The notes: generated from the letters alone by a model not told the origin. DNA of 62,500 nucleotides from Paenibacillus aurantius (GCF_032268605.1 NZ_CP130318.1:177501-240000); one strand, 5' to 3'; counted from the first letter of the stretch, positions 1 to 10,253 are shown. Numbers and translations: made by a program.

Positions 1-1069
<1,069 letters not shown>

Positions 1070-1208
1070 TCTACACCCCAAAAAGTGAAGCAGAGGCTTC
1101 GAAGGTGATTCCGATTACTTTTCGGGGACCCCGAGAGCACGAAGTAGGGGAGCAAAGGATGAAACAACGTAAACTTCGATTCCAGTTTTCAGGGTGCAAA
1201 CTCTGACG

Positions 1209-1325
1209 TTTGGTGATGATGGCGGAGGGGAACCACGCGTTCCCATCTCGAACACGACCGTTAAGCCCTCCAGCGCCAATGGTACTTAGATCGCAGGATC
1301 TTGGGAGAGTAGGACGTTGCCAAGC
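1209..1325 (+). rRNA. 5S ribosomal RNA
   Basis: The segment begins TTTGGTGATGATGGCGG and ends GACGTTGCCAAGC. It has the expected length (about 117 nt) and the conserved core CCCATCTCGAACACG. It lies about 140 nt after 23S, as in Bacillales rrn operons, with no tRNA between. Ends are approximate. Confidence 0.95.
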
Positions 1326-1577
1326 GAAATGAAGCCTCTCTGGTTAAAGCCAGAGGGGCTTTTCCTTATTCCAGCAAGAGGGGACTTGACCACGGCGGAG
1401 CCTGTCTTGGGAGAGTAGATGGCCAAGCGAAATGAAGCCTCTCTGGTTAAAGCCAGAGGGGCTTTTTGCTGTTCCAGCGAAGAGGGTGCTTAGACCACGG
1501 CGAAGCCTGTCTTAGAAATGCGCTGGTCCAACGAGGCAGAAAGCCTCTCGGGCTTGATGCCAGATAGGCTTTTTTTC
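1299..1577 (+). repeat. Tandem degenerate copies of 5S tail plus terminator
   Basis: The last bases of 5S (CTTGGGAGAGTAG, from 1299) and the terminator recur at 1406-1469, where the hairpin is identical. A third, more diverged hairpin with a T7 tail is at 1541-1575. The linker TTCCAGC(G)AAGAGGG also recurs, at 1369 and 1472, giving a period of about 103 bp. Only the tail of 5S is copied, so the later units are not functional 5S genes. They may serve as back-up terminators or be relics of rrn recombination. Confidence 0.85.
1333..1370 (+). terminator. rrn operon terminator, copy 1
   Basis: An 11-bp stem (AGCCTCTCTGG paired with CCAGAGGGGCT, loop TTAAAG) is followed by a T-rich tail. It lies 7 nt after 5S and should end the rRNA transcript. 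Two further copies follow downstream. Confidence 0.85.
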
Positions 1578-1611
1578 AATAGTGGAAGTAAGAGGGTTAG
1601 AAATCGGCCCG

Positions 1612-2142
1612 TCACGACAAATAGTAGGAGACGTCCTTTTGGAGAACCTTGATAAGGCCGCCTCTCTTCAGCTTACGGAACTTCAGCAAAAGGATGTAGC
1701 GGGGGTGCAGCATCCACAGATGCACGAACAGAAGCAGAGCATAGGCTTCCCGGGGAAGCCATAGGTACGTAAGGCTCAATCCGGCCAGGCCGACCCACGT
1801 GAGATGGCCAAGCAGCTTGACAAAGCCCGAGAAGGAATGAAAGCCGGCCGGCAGCCAACCGAGCCAAGGCAGGGTCCAGTGATAAGTCCAAGCAGCGCCG
1901 GGCGGTCTTCCTCGAAACCATAAGTAGAGATAGAGAATGCTGCCCTGCCATAGAGAAACGGCTGCAAGAGAGACGCCGAGATAGAGCAATCCCCTCCAGC
2001 CTCCGGTCCGGGGAAGAATGGCAAGGCAGCCGGCCGCGAGAAAAAGAAGGTGCCCAAGCGAATGAGGAAACCTCGGGCTCACCTTGCGTACAAGAGTATA
2101 ATTGTAGATGGTCGAATCGGTGGAAAGTCCGCGTTCTTTCAT
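1612..2142 (-). CDS. Hypothetical integral membrane protein
   Basis: A 176-residue protein on the reverse strand. I do not recognise the family. It has about four hydrophobic segments rich in Leu, Trp and Tyr and ends with a basic stretch (KFRKLKRGG) before a short tail. The start ATG at 2142 is chosen because a GGAGGA ribosome site lies 5 nt upstream; the frame continues further upstream without such a site. It reads toward the rrn operon, and the third repeat hairpin (1541-1575) lies between the two. Good initiation signal and membrane-like composition support a real gene. Its function cannot be stated. Confidence 0.7.
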   Translation of the reverse strand: MKERGLSTDSTIYNYTLVRKVSPRFPHSLGHLLFLAAGCLAILPRTGGWRGLLYLGVSLAAVSLWQGSILYLYLWFRGRPPGAAWTYHWTLPWLGWLPAGFHSFSGFVKLLGHLTWVGLAGLSLTYLWLPREAYALLLFVHLWMLHPRYILLLKFRKLKRGGLIKVLQKDVSYYLS

Positions 2143-2335
2143 AGGGTCCTCCGTCAGTAAGATACCCCTTATATATCGGCACGGAAGCCCGTCGAAACAA
2201 GGCGGCCGCCTAAAATTTTTTTGTGGTACAGACACCGGACCGGGTGCTTTATCATAGGAATATAGAAAGGGGAGGGAAGTTTAGAAGTCTTCTTTTCGGG
2301 TATACTTATAGAAAACAAGATTGAGGTGAATCGAA

Positions 2336-2521
2336 ATGGAGCAGCAAACCGGCGGAACGTGCATCATCTGCGGAGAAACGGGCAGGGAAGGCATCCATAT
2401 TGTGACGGAGTTTATCTGCGTGGAATGCGAAGCGGAAATGGTTCAGACGGATGTGCGCGACGAGAAGTATCCTTTTTTCATTCATCAAATGAGGCAAATC
2501 TGGTACAAGAAGAACGCATGA
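2336..2521 (+). CDS. gin: Gin, anti-sigma-G factor (CsfB family)
   Basis: A 61-residue protein with two CxxC pairs (Cys9/Cys12 and Cys28/Cys31) and the spacing GIHIVTEFICVECE that matches Gin/CsfB of B. subtilis, including the GIH motif. Known role: this zinc-binding protein binds sigma-G (and sigma-E) to prevent their activity at the wrong time or in the wrong cell during sporulation. The ATG at 2336 follows GAGGTG by 7 nt. Its position upstream of the decarboxylase and tmk agrees with B. subtilis synteny. I did not find a convincing sigma-F or sigma-G promoter; TATACTT at 2301-2307 is the nearest candidate. Confidence 0.88.
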   Translation: MEQQTGGTCIICGETGREGIHIVTEFICVECEAEMVQTDVRDEKYPFFIHQMRQIWYKKNA

Positions 2522-2553
2522 GAGAAAAGACTTTATCGTCATGCGTTTTTTTC
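2513..2553 (+). terminator. gin terminator overlapping its stop codon
   Basis: ACGCATGA and TCATGCGT form an 8-bp stem around the gin stop codon (2519-2521), followed by a run of seven T. The stem begins inside the coding region, so the gin message has almost no 3' UTR. Confidence 0.8.
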
Positions 2554-2625
2554 ATATAGTAAAAGAGGATAGGCCGGCGGCTTATTCTCTTTTTTTAATG
2601 ACGATGGCCAAAGCGAGGGCAGCGA

Positions 2626-4137
2626 ATGAACAGGCACAAGGCACCGCTTTACGATAGATTGGTGGAGCATCATAACCGGAGGACCGCGAGCTTTCATGTC
2701 CCCGGGCACAAAAACGGGCAAGGTCTCGACCCGGCCGCGGAGTCTTATCTGGGCTCCGTCATGGAACTGGATGTTACCGAGATTAGCGGACTGGACGATT
2801 TGCACCAGCCGGAAGGGGTAATTAAGGAAGCGCAAGCCTTGGCGGCCCAATGCTTCGGGGCGGAGGAAAGCTTCTTTCTGGTGAATGGGAGCACGGCGGG
2901 GAACTTGGCTATGATCTTGTCCGTTTGCGCCCCGGGGGAACTTCTGCTGGTTCAGCGAACGGTGCACAAATCAGTACTTAACGGACTCGCTCTAGCGGGA
3001 GCCCGGGCTGTTTTCTTGACACCTGAGTGGGACAGGGCAAGCGGACTGACCTTCGGGGTAAGCGTGGAAGAGGTGGAGCGGGCGTTGGCTGCCTACCCGG
3101 AGGCTAAAGGGCTTTTCCTCACAAACCCGACGTACTACGGACTCGCAGCCGATTTGACGGAGCTCGCGCGGCTGGCGCATTCCCATGGGATCCCGCTCTT
3201 GGTGGACGAAGCCCATGGGGCTCACTTCGGCTTTCACCCGGACCTGCCTCCCTCGGCTTTATCCTGTGGGGCGGACGCTGTGGTCCAGTCCACTCATAAA
3301 ATGCTGACCGCCCTCACCATGGGAGGAATGCTGCACCTGCAGGGCAGCCGGGTCAACCGGCACCTGATTCGACATAACCTCGGGGTGGTGCAGTCCTCCA
3401 GCCCTTCTTATCCGCTGATGGCTTCGTTGGATCTCAGCCGGCGCCAGCTTCATACAAGAGGGGAAGAGTGGATCGAGAGTGGTCTTCGGGTCCTGCGCCA
3501 GCTCCGGCGGGAAATCCGGGAGATGCCGGACTGGGAAATGATCGACCGTGACGGGGCGGCTTCTTATTCGGCGCTCGATCCCTTTAAGCTCACCCTTAGG
3601 ATGAAGGGAAATCGCCTCTCCGGCTTCGAGCTGCAGGGAAAGCTGGAAGCCTGCGGCTGCATGGCGGAAATGGCGGATATCCGCTATGTGCTGTTATGCT
3701 GCAGCCTCGCTACGACGAAGGAAGAGGCAGACCGCCTGCTCGAAGCGCTGCATAAGATAACAAGGGAAGAAGCGCCGAATAAGCAGGAAAACGGCCTTCT
3801 TTCGACGAATATCCCTAATAAGCCGATTTTTCTTCCTTTATCGGCGCCCGTTTCTTTTGCCAGACCGGTTCCGGGAGCCTCCACTAAGGTGAAAGCCTTG
3901 GAACTCGAGCAGTGTACCGGCCGCGTGGCGGCGGAGATGGTCATTCCTTACCCACCAGGCATCCCGGTGCTTTATCCCGGGGAACGGATTACCGCGGCGG
4001 CGGTGAAGGAGCTCGCCGGTCTCCGGGATCGGGGCGCCCGCTTTCAAGGGGCCCGCGATCCGCAGCTTCGAACTCTACAGATAGAAGAAGATGGACCAAA
4101 CGGATGGAACGCCCCGATTAGCCCGCATACTATATAG
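2626..4137 (+). CDS. yaaO: Orn/Lys/Arg decarboxylase-family PLP enzyme (YaaO-like)
   Basis: A 503-residue fold-type I PLP enzyme of the bacterial ornithine/lysine/arginine decarboxylase family. It begins with the substrate-loop signature FHVPGHKNG, followed by ELDVTEISGLDDLH. It has DEAHGAHFG, which contributes the PLP-binding Asp, and STHKML, whose Lys225 should carry the Schiff base. The C-terminal domain holds the family segment PYPPGIPVLYPGE. The protein matches the shorter Gram-positive type (about 480-500 residues). Substrate is uncertain: the B. subtilis paralogue SpeA is an arginine decarboxylase, while YaaO has no settled substrate. The gene sits between gin and tmk as yaaO does in B. 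subtilis. The ribosome site (GAGGG, 8 nt upstream) is modest. Confidence 0.88.
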   Translation: MNRHKAPLYDRLVEHHNRRTASFHVPGHKNGQGLDPAAESYLGSVMELDVTEISGLDDLHQPEGVIKEAQALAAQCFGAEESFFLVNGSTAGNLAMILSVCAPGELLLVQRTVHKSVLNGLALAGARAVFLTPEWDRASGLTFGVSVEEVERALAAYPEAKGLFLTNPTYYGLAADLTELARLAHSHGIPLLVDEAHGAHFGFHPDLPPSALSCGADAVVQSTHKMLTALTMGGMLHLQGSRVNRHLIRHNLGVVQSSSPSYPLMASLDLSRRQLHTRGEEWIESGLRVLRQLRREIREMPDWEMIDRDGAASYSALDPFKLTLRMKGNRLSGFELQGKLEACGCMAEMADIRYVLLCCSLATTKEEADRLLEALHKITREEAPNKQENGLLSTNIPNKPIFLPLSAPVSFARPVPGASTKVKALELEQCTGRVAAEMVIPYPPGIPVLYPGERITAAAVKELAGLRDRGARFQGARDPQLRTLQIEEDGPNGWNAPISPHTI

Positions 4138-4197
4138 TAGGGCGATGAGGCAAGAAGAGCCATGCGATACCACTTATACCGACAGCAGGAGGCACAT

Positions 4198-5206
<1,009 letters not shown>

Positions 5207-5207
<1 letters not shown>

Positions 5208-5653
5208 TGAAGATCAACCCGGGCTGGAGGCCCCTTGGCAAGGACATCAAGCTGCCGGACAGCTCCAACCCCGCCCATGTGCAGCAGAAATCGTTCTCAG
5301 AAATGATGCAGCACCAGGACGTCCGGGCCTCTCACGAGGAGCTGAACCGGATTATGGAGCAAATTCATCTTCAAGGGGAGCGGCTTTCCAAAGCGATGAC
5401 GGTGCGGGAGCTGAGGCAGTATAAGCTGCTCGTAAAACGGTTTCTCGAAGAGACGGCCCGGCGCGGAATCGTACTGCGGGATACCCGCGGGTGGGACCGG
5501 CGGGGCCGGACGAAGCGCTATAAGCTGCTGGAGGAGATCGATGAGGCGCTGGTCGGAATGGCCGACGACCTGCTTGACCAAGAGCAGGGAAGGATCGAAC
5601 TGCTGCAGAAGATCGGAGAAATCCGGGGGATGCTGATTAATTTGTTTTTCTAA
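5207..5653 (+). CDS. yaaR: YaaR, DUF327 family protein
   Basis: A 148-residue charged, helical protein of the YaaR/DUF327 family, whose biochemical function is unknown. Visible traits are the central helix with SKAMTVRELRQYKLLVKRFLEE, the WDRRGRTKRYKLLEEID segment, and a C-terminal helix ending in LINLFF. It is consistently found between darA and holB in Bacillales. Start ATG overlaps the darA stop (ATGA-type junction). Confidence 0.9.
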
Positions 5654-5686
5654 TAGAAGTCTGATTACCTGGCGAGGCGAAGCATA

Positions 5687-6664
5687 ATGTCTTTTGATAC
5701 AATCGCGGGGCAGGAACAGGCCAAACGGTTTCTGCGAAACGGCCTGAGGAATAACAAGCTGTCCCACGCTTATATATTCAGCGGACCGAGCGGGTCCGGA
5801 CGGAAGCGGATGGCAGCCAAGCTCGCCCAGGCCGTTTATTGCCTGGAGCGAGAGGACGACGCCTGCGGCCAATGCATTGAATGCCGGAAGGTGGAACACG
5901 GCAACCATCCCGATTTCTATTGGGTGGAGCCGGATGGAGCATCCATTAAGATTGAACAGATCCGGGAGCTCCAAAAGGGCTTTTCGTATAAATCTACGGA
6001 TTCGAAGAGGAAGATCTATGTCCTGAACGAAGCCGATAAAATGACGGTTCAGGCCGCCAATTCGCTGCTGAAGTTCCTGGAAGAACCCCAGTCGGACATC
6101 ATGGCCATTCTCATCACCGAGAACGCCCATGCGCTGCTTCCCACCATTCAATCGAGGGCACAGGGAATTCCCTTCGTTCCGATGGACCCGAAAGTCATGG
6201 CCGCCCGTCTCCAGGAGGACGGCCTGTCGGTGACTTTGGTGCTTCCGGCCGTGCAGCTGGCCGCGGGGATGAAGGCAGCCCGGGAGCTGGTCGAGGCTCC
6301 CTGGTTTGCTGAGGCAAGAAACGTAGTGGTACAATTGGCCAGGGAAACGCTGACGCGGTTCCCGGCTGCGCTGCTGACCGTCCAGCAGAAGGTCATCAAG
6401 ACGGATTTGGCCGAGCGCGTGCCGGCCCTGTTGGATTTATGGATTCTCTGGTTCAAGGATATGATTCATCTGCAGGTGGGCAACCAAGATAATGTCGTTT
6501 ATATAGATCAGAGGGACGAGCTGGCGAGGCTCGCCTTGAGTAAGGAAGCTAAATTCTGGGTTGGGGGAATCGAGAAGATTGTAGAAGCCCAGAAAAGACT
6601 GCGATTTCATGCAAATGCTCAGCTCGCTTTGGAAAAGCTGCTGATTGATATACAGGGGGGATAG
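5687..6664 (+). CDS. holB: DNA polymerase III subunit delta-prime
   Basis: The 325-residue clamp-loader subunit starts MSFDTIAGQEQAKRFL. It has a P-loop-like GPSGSGRKR in which the usual GKT is replaced by GRK, as expected for delta-prime, which does not hydrolyse ATP. Cysteines at CGQCIECRKVEHGNHPDF form the AAA+ zinc module. ANSLLKFLEEP and SRAQ are the sensor/SRC-type region. The first part is strong; the C-terminal collar domain is less conserved. It sits between yaaR and ricT, as in B. subtilis. Confidence 0.94.
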   Translation: MSFDTIAGQEQAKRFLRNGLRNNKLSHAYIFSGPSGSGRKRMAAKLAQAVYCLEREDDACGQCIECRKVEHGNHPDFYWVEPDGASIKIEQIRELQKGFSYKSTDSKRKIYVLNEADKMTVQAANSLLKFLEEPQSDIMAILITENAHALLPTIQSRAQGIPFVPMDPKVMAARLQEDGLSVTLVLPAVQLAAGMKAARELVEAPWFAEARNVVVQLARETLTRFPAALLTVQQKVIKTDLAERVPALLDLWILWFKDMIHLQVGNQDNVVYIDQRDELARLALSKEAKFWVGGIEKIVEAQKRLRFHANAQLALEKLLIDIQGG

Positions 6665-6666
6665 TT

Positions 6667-7470
6667 TTGTATTCTGTAGTAGGGGTGCGCTTCAAGAAAG
6701 CCGGCAAAGTCTTCTATTTTGACCCTATCGATCTTCCCGTGGAGAAGGACCATAATGTGATTGTGGATACCGCGCGCGGACTGGAATACGGCAAAGTCGT
6801 CATCGGCAAACGAGAAGTTCCGGAGAACGATGTCGTGCTTCCGCTCAAGAAAGTGATCCGGATCGCAAACGATCACGACGCCGTGCTGGTGGAAGGCAAC
6901 CGGACGGCTGCCGTCGACGCGTTCGGCATTTGCCAGAACAAGATTAGGGAGCATGGCCTGCGGATGAAGCTGGTCGATGTGGAATATACGTTTGACCGCA
7001 ACAAAGTCATTTTTTATTTCACCGCCGAAGGACGTGTCGATTTTCGTGAGCTGGTTAAGGACCTGGCAAGCATCTTCCGGACACGCATCGAGCTCCGCCA
7101 AATCGGGGTTCGCGACGAGGCCAAGCTGCTGGGCGGAATCGGGCCGTGCGGAAGGATTCTGTGCTGCTCGACGTTCCTCGGGGATTTCGAGCCCGTTTCC
7201 ATCAAGATGGCGAAGGACCAGAATCTTTCTCTCAACCCCACCAAAATTTCCGGTCTTTGCGGACGGCTTATGTGCTGCTTGAAATATGAGCATGATAACT
7301 ATGAAAGTGTTAAGGACGAGCTGCCGCGTGTAGGCAAGCTGGTGCTGACCTCCCACGGAGCCGGCAAGGTGCTGAGCCTCAATACCGGGGAAAGGCTGGT
7401 TAAGGTGCACCTGTTTGAAACGGGAAAGGTGGTCGAATTGCCGTCGGATGACGTGGCGGAGCAAGAGTAG
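6667..7470 (+). CDS. ricT: RicT (YaaT), PSP1-domain regulator
   Basis: The 267-residue protein has the PSP1 domain and cysteine motifs GPCGRILCCSTFL and GLCGRLMCC that bind Fe-S in the RicT/RicA/RicF complex. In B. subtilis that complex promotes RNase Y-dependent mRNA maturation and Spo0A phosphorylation, affecting sporulation, competence and biofilm. A TTG start at 6667 follows an AGGGGGG ribosome site at the end of holB. The protein starting MYSVVGVRFKKAGKV agrees with B. subtilis YaaT. A short acidic tail ends the protein. Confidence 0.94.
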   Translation: MYSVVGVRFKKAGKVFYFDPIDLPVEKDHNVIVDTARGLEYGKVVIGKREVPENDVVLPLKKVIRIANDHDAVLVEGNRTAAVDAFGICQNKIREHGLRMKLVDVEYTFDRNKVIFYFTAEGRVDFRELVKDLASIFRTRIELRQIGVRDEAKLLGGIGPCGRILCCSTFLGDFEPVSIKMAKDQNLSLNPTKISGLCGRLMCCLKYEHDNYESVKDELPRVGKLVLTSHGAGKVLSLNTGERLVKVHLFETGKVVELPSDDVAEQE

Positions 7471-7495
7471 CCGATTTAATCGCTGAGGTGAAACC

Positions 7496-7831
7496 GTGGA
7501 CAAACAAAATCTTTTCCTTCAAGTGGAACAAATGGAAGAGAGGATGGGGCTGACCCATACCGAACTTGGTTCGTTGAAGAAAACCATCGTGGAACTGCTC
7601 GAGGAGAACAACCGGCTTACTCAGGAGAATGAACAGCTGCGCAAGCTTTTGTCCAAGGAGGAGCCTGTCAAAGCCAAACAGCCGTCGGAGAAAGAAACGG
7701 CGGTCATTGGAGAAGGCTATGACAACCTGGCCCGGTTGTATAACGAAGGCTTTCATATCTGCAACGTGTACTACGGCCATCTTCGAACCGAAGGGGATTG
7801 TCTCTTCTGCTTATCCTTTCTTAATAAATAG
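7496..7831 (+). CDS. yabA: YabA, DnaA-DnaN replication initiation control protein
   Basis: The 111-residue protein has an N-terminal leucine-zipper coiled coil (about residues 8-55) and a C-terminal zinc-binding region with [19 protein letters not shown]. This is the architecture of YabA, which binds both DnaA and the sliding clamp and restrains over-initiation. GTG start at 7496 has GAGGTGA 5 nt upstream. The last gene before a terminator-containing gap. Confidence 0.95.
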   Translation: MDKQNLFLQVEQMEERMGLTHTELGSLKKTIVELLEENNRLTQENEQLRKLLSKEEPVKAKQPSEKETAVIGEGYDNLARLYNEGFHICNVYYGHLRTEGDCLFCLSFLNK

Positions 7832-7839
7832 GGCTGCTG

Positions 7840-7866
7840 AGGGTGGTACCTCGCAAACCATGCCCT
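7840..7866 (+). promoter_or_regulatory. T-box-like antiterminator motif (possible remnant)
   Basis: The heptad-rich motif AGGGTGGTACCTCG at 7840-7853 matches the T-box consensus AGGGTGGNACCGCG at 13 of 14 positions. A CCCT follows at 7863-7866, able to pair with AGGG, and an intrinsic terminator starts at 7879. What is missing is a stem I/specifier leader: yabA coding sequence ends only 8 nt before the motif. It could be a decayed T-box or chance similarity. Confidence 0.35.
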
Positions 7867-7878
7867 TCATACCCGTTC

Positions 7879-7911
7879 GCCGTAGAGATCGGATCTCTAC
7901 GGCTTTTTTTG
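7879..7911 (+). terminator. Intrinsic terminator after yabA
   Basis: GCCGTAGAGATC and GATCTCTACGGC form a nearly perfect inverted repeat (about 9-12 bp) followed by seven T. It separates yabA from yabB. Confidence 0.88.
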
Positions 7912-7990
7912 AAATGCGGCAAGCCTGCCAGCTTACCCGGAAGACCGCCTCCCGAGGAGTGACGTCCCTTTCCGGAAGGAGGACCCTACC

Positions 7991-8794
7991 ATGACGATCC
8001 CGCTCCAACCGACCGAGCGTGTGGACGATTTGTTAACCAATGACCTGAAAATCATACAGAGCGACGACGTGTTCAGCTTCTCCATGGACGCCGTGCTGCT
8101 GGCCCGCTTCTGCTCAGTGCCGGTGCGCGGCCGGATTCTCGATCTATGCTCAGGCAACGGGGTCATTCCACTGCTGCTTACCACGCGGACGAAGGCCCCG
8201 ATCTGGGCGGTGGAAATCCAGGAGAGGCTCGCCGATATGGCGGAGCGCAACGTCAAGATTAACCGGCTGGAAGAGCAGATCCAGGTGCTTCACCAGGATT
8301 TGAAAAACAGCCATACCCACTTCGGCTACGGTGTGTTTGATTTGGTGACCGTCAACCCGCCCTACCTGCCGGTAGTGGCGGGGGAGCAGAACGGTAACCC
8401 CCATTTTGCCGCCGCTCGTCACGAAATTTACAGCACGCTGGAGGAGGTGATCGCCGCTTGTGCCAAGCTGGTGCGAACCGGAGGAAAGGTGGCCATGGTA
8501 CACCGCCCCTCCCGGCTGACGGACATCCTCTGCCTTATGCGGCAATACAAGCTGGAGCCGAAGCGCTTGCGGTTCGTTCATCCCCGCGCCGGAGAAGAGG
8601 CGAACATGATTCTTGTGGAAGCGATGAGGGACGCGAAGCCCGACGTCCGGCTGCTTCCGCCGCTAATCGTCTACAAAAATCGGACGGACTATTGTGATGA
8701 GCTGATGGAGATTTACTATGGAGGCCCCGCAGGAAAGCCGGAGGCCGGGAACAGGAGGGAAGAACGTGAACATCCAGAAGAGCTTTCAGAATGA
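7991..8794 (+). CDS. trmN6: tRNA1(Val) (adenine37-N6)-methyltransferase (YabB/TrmN6)
   Basis: The 267-residue class I SAM-dependent methyltransferase has motif I ILDLCSGNGVIPLLL and the N6-adenine catalytic motif NPPYLP. It matches YabB/TrmN6, which methylates A37 of tRNA-Val in E. coli. The substrate in Bacillales is inferred. GGAAGGAGG lies 8 nt before the ATG at 7991. The 3' end overlaps rsmI by 29 nt. The GIY-YIG gene yazA found here in B. subtilis is absent. Confidence 0.88.
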   Translation: MTIPLQPTERVDDLLTNDLKIIQSDDVFSFSMDAVLLARFCSVPVRGRILDLCSGNGVIPLLLTTRTKAPIWAVEIQERLADMAERNVKINRLEEQIQVLHQDLKNSHTHFGYGVFDLVTVNPPYLPVVAGEQNGNPHFAAARHEIYSTLEEVIAACAKLVRTGGKVAMVHRPSRLTDILCLMRQYKLEPKRLRFVHPRAGEEANMILVEAMRDAKPDVRLLPPLIVYKNRTDYCDELMEIYYGGPAGKPEAGNRREEREHPEELSE

Positions 8795-9641
8795 GACGGG
8801 GAAGGGCATGCTCTTCCTGGTGGGGACGCCAATAGGGAACCTGGAGGACATGACCTTCCGGGCCGTTCAGACGTTGAAGGAGGCGGACTGGATTGCGGCC
8901 GAGGATACGCGGCAGACACGGAAACTTCTTACTCATTTCGACATCGGCACCCGTCTGGTCAGCTATCATGAGCACAACAAGGAGGCGAGCGGAAGGGAAT
9001 TGATCCGGCTCCTTGCCGAAGGAGCGAAGGTGGCGCTCGTCTCGGATGCGGGCCTTCCGGGCATTTCCGATCCGGGCTATGAGCTCGTCCGTGAGGCGGT
9101 GGAAGAAGGCATTGCCGTGATTCCCGTGCCCGGCGCGAATGCTGCTCTATCGGCGTTGATCATCTCGGGGCTTCCGACAGACCGCTTCTTCTTCGCCGGT
9201 TTTCTTCCCCGGGAGCGCCGGAAGCTTCACGAGGAGCTGGCCGGTCTCGCTTCCGTTCCCGCTACGCTGCTGTTCTATGAGTCCCCGCACCGGGTAGCGA
9301 AGACCCTCGCCGCCATGAGGGAGGTATGGGGCAACCGTCGGGTTGCCTTGGTCCGGGAACTGACGAAGCGCTACGAGGAGGCGGTTCGCGGAACGTTCGA
9401 CGAGTGTCTCGCTCATCTGGAGGAGCATCCTCCCCTAGGTGAATACTGCCTGGTGGTGGACCGGGGAGAAGGGGCCGCCTCTACGGAGGAGGCCTGGTGG
9501 AAGGACTTGAGCGTCGCCGAGCATGTGGAGCGCTACGAGGAGCAGGGAGAGGACCGCAAAAGCGCCATGAAACGGGCGGCTGCCGACCGGGGCGTGTCCA
9601 AGCGGGATATTTACAACGAGCTCCTTTCTCGCAAAGGCTGA
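8766..9641 (+). CDS. rsmI: 16S rRNA (cytidine1402-2'-O)-methyltransferase
   Basis: The 291-residue tetrapyrrole-methylase-fold enzyme matches RsmI: LFLVGTPIGNLEDMTFRAV, AAEDTRQTRKLL, LVSDAGLPGISDPGYELV, PVPGANAALSALIISGLPTDRF and FYESPHRV. It 2'-O-methylates C1402 of 16S rRNA. GTG at 8766 is chosen, with AGGAGG at 8753-8758 seven nt upstream; an in-frame ATG at 8718 is unsupported and would lie deep inside yabB. Its last codons (LLSRKG) fall in the first unit of a 96-bp tandem repeat. Confidence 0.93.
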   Translation: MNIQKSFQNETGKGMLFLVGTPIGNLEDMTFRAVQTLKEADWIAAEDTRQTRKLLTHFDIGTRLVSYHEHNKEASGRELIRLLAEGAKVALVSDAGLPGISDPGYELVREAVEEGIAVIPVPGANAALSALIISGLPTDRFFFAGFLPRERRKLHEELAGLASVPATLLFYESPHRVAKTLAAMREVWGNRRVALVRELTKRYEEAVRGTFDECLAHLEEHPPLGEYCLVVDRGEGAASTEEAWWKDLSVAEHVERYEEQGEDRKSAMKRAAADRGVSKRDIYNELLSRKG

Positions 9642-9830
9642 CCCCACTGGAGATAGCTCGAATCGCGCGCATCCGTTAATCGGTCTTGCCGACAGAGTAA
9701 CCGGGAAAGGACCCTGCTCCTTTCTCGCAAAGAATAAACCCACTATAGATAGCTCGAATCGCGTGCATCCGTATAGCGGTCTTGCCGACAGAGCAGCCGG
9801 GAAAGGACCCCGTTTCTTACTCGCAAGGCT
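9621..9830 (+). repeat. 96-bp tandem duplication starting in the rsmI 3' end
   Basis: CTCCTTTCTCGCAAAG at 9621 recurs at 9717, and a fragment recurs near 9811. Within the first two units, TAGCTCGAATCGCG, GGTCTTGCCGACAGAG and CCGGGAAAGGACCC are shared, so the period is about 96 bp. The first unit includes the rsmI stop codon. No gene is supported between 9642 and 9998; the region holds this repeat and the abrB terminator. Confidence 0.85.
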
Positions 9831-9862
9831 GATTGCGTTAGAGGCAGTCGGCACCTCAGGAC

Positions 9863-9915
9863 AAAAAAAGATCCCTAAGCAGCAAAGTGAAAATCACCAG
9901 CCGTTACGCTTAGGG
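9863..9915 (-). terminator. abrB terminator
   Basis: Read on the reverse strand, CCCTAAGC and GCTTAGGG enclose a small GTGA/TCAC helix and are followed by seven T. It lies 84 nt after the abrB stop codon. Confidence 0.8.
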
Positions 9916-9998
9916 AAGAAAGGAGATATAGAAAAGGTTAGAAATACCAATAGGATATTTATAGTATACACCAAATGGATAAATTAGACACTAACAAA

Positions 9999-10253
9999 TT
10001 ATTTAGCGGCTGGCACCGGCATTTCGGATACACAATCGTTGCAAACAATTTTTCCTTTGAAGTATGTAACATTCTCCGCATTCCCACAGAAGATGCAGGC
10101 AGGTTCATACTTTTTCAGCATGATGCGTTCGCCGTCCACGTAGATTTCAAGAGCGTCCTTCTCGCCGATACCTAATGTCCGGCGTAGCTCGATAGGAATC
10201 ACCACGCGGCCCAATTCATCGACTTTTCTAACAATACCTGTAGATTTCATCAT
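9999..10253 (-). CDS. abrB: AbrB transition-state regulator
   Basis: An 84-residue DNA-binding protein with the AbrB swapped-hairpin domain: MKSTGIVRKVDELGRVVIPIELRRTLGI, nearly identical to B. subtilis. The C-terminal half differs: it carries two CxxC pairs (CIFC and CNDC), suggesting a zinc-binding dimerisation module in place of the B. subtilis C-domain. AbrB represses post-exponential genes such as spoVG. The start at 10253 (or the adjacent ATG at 10250) follows GGAGG at 10264-10268. Its leader carries Spo0A-type boxes. Confidence 0.93.
   Translation of the reverse strand: MMKSTGIVRKVDELGRVVIPIELRRTLGIGEKDALEIYVDGERIMLKKYEPACIFCGNAENVTYFKGKIVCNDCVSEMPVPAAK

Noticed and set aside
1406-1469. 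A second 5S rRNA gene
   Set aside because: Only about the last 25 nt of 5S are present before the terminator copy.
1582-1764. 60-codon forward frame after the rrn repeats
   Set aside because: It has no ribosome site and lies opposite the better supported membrane-protein gene.
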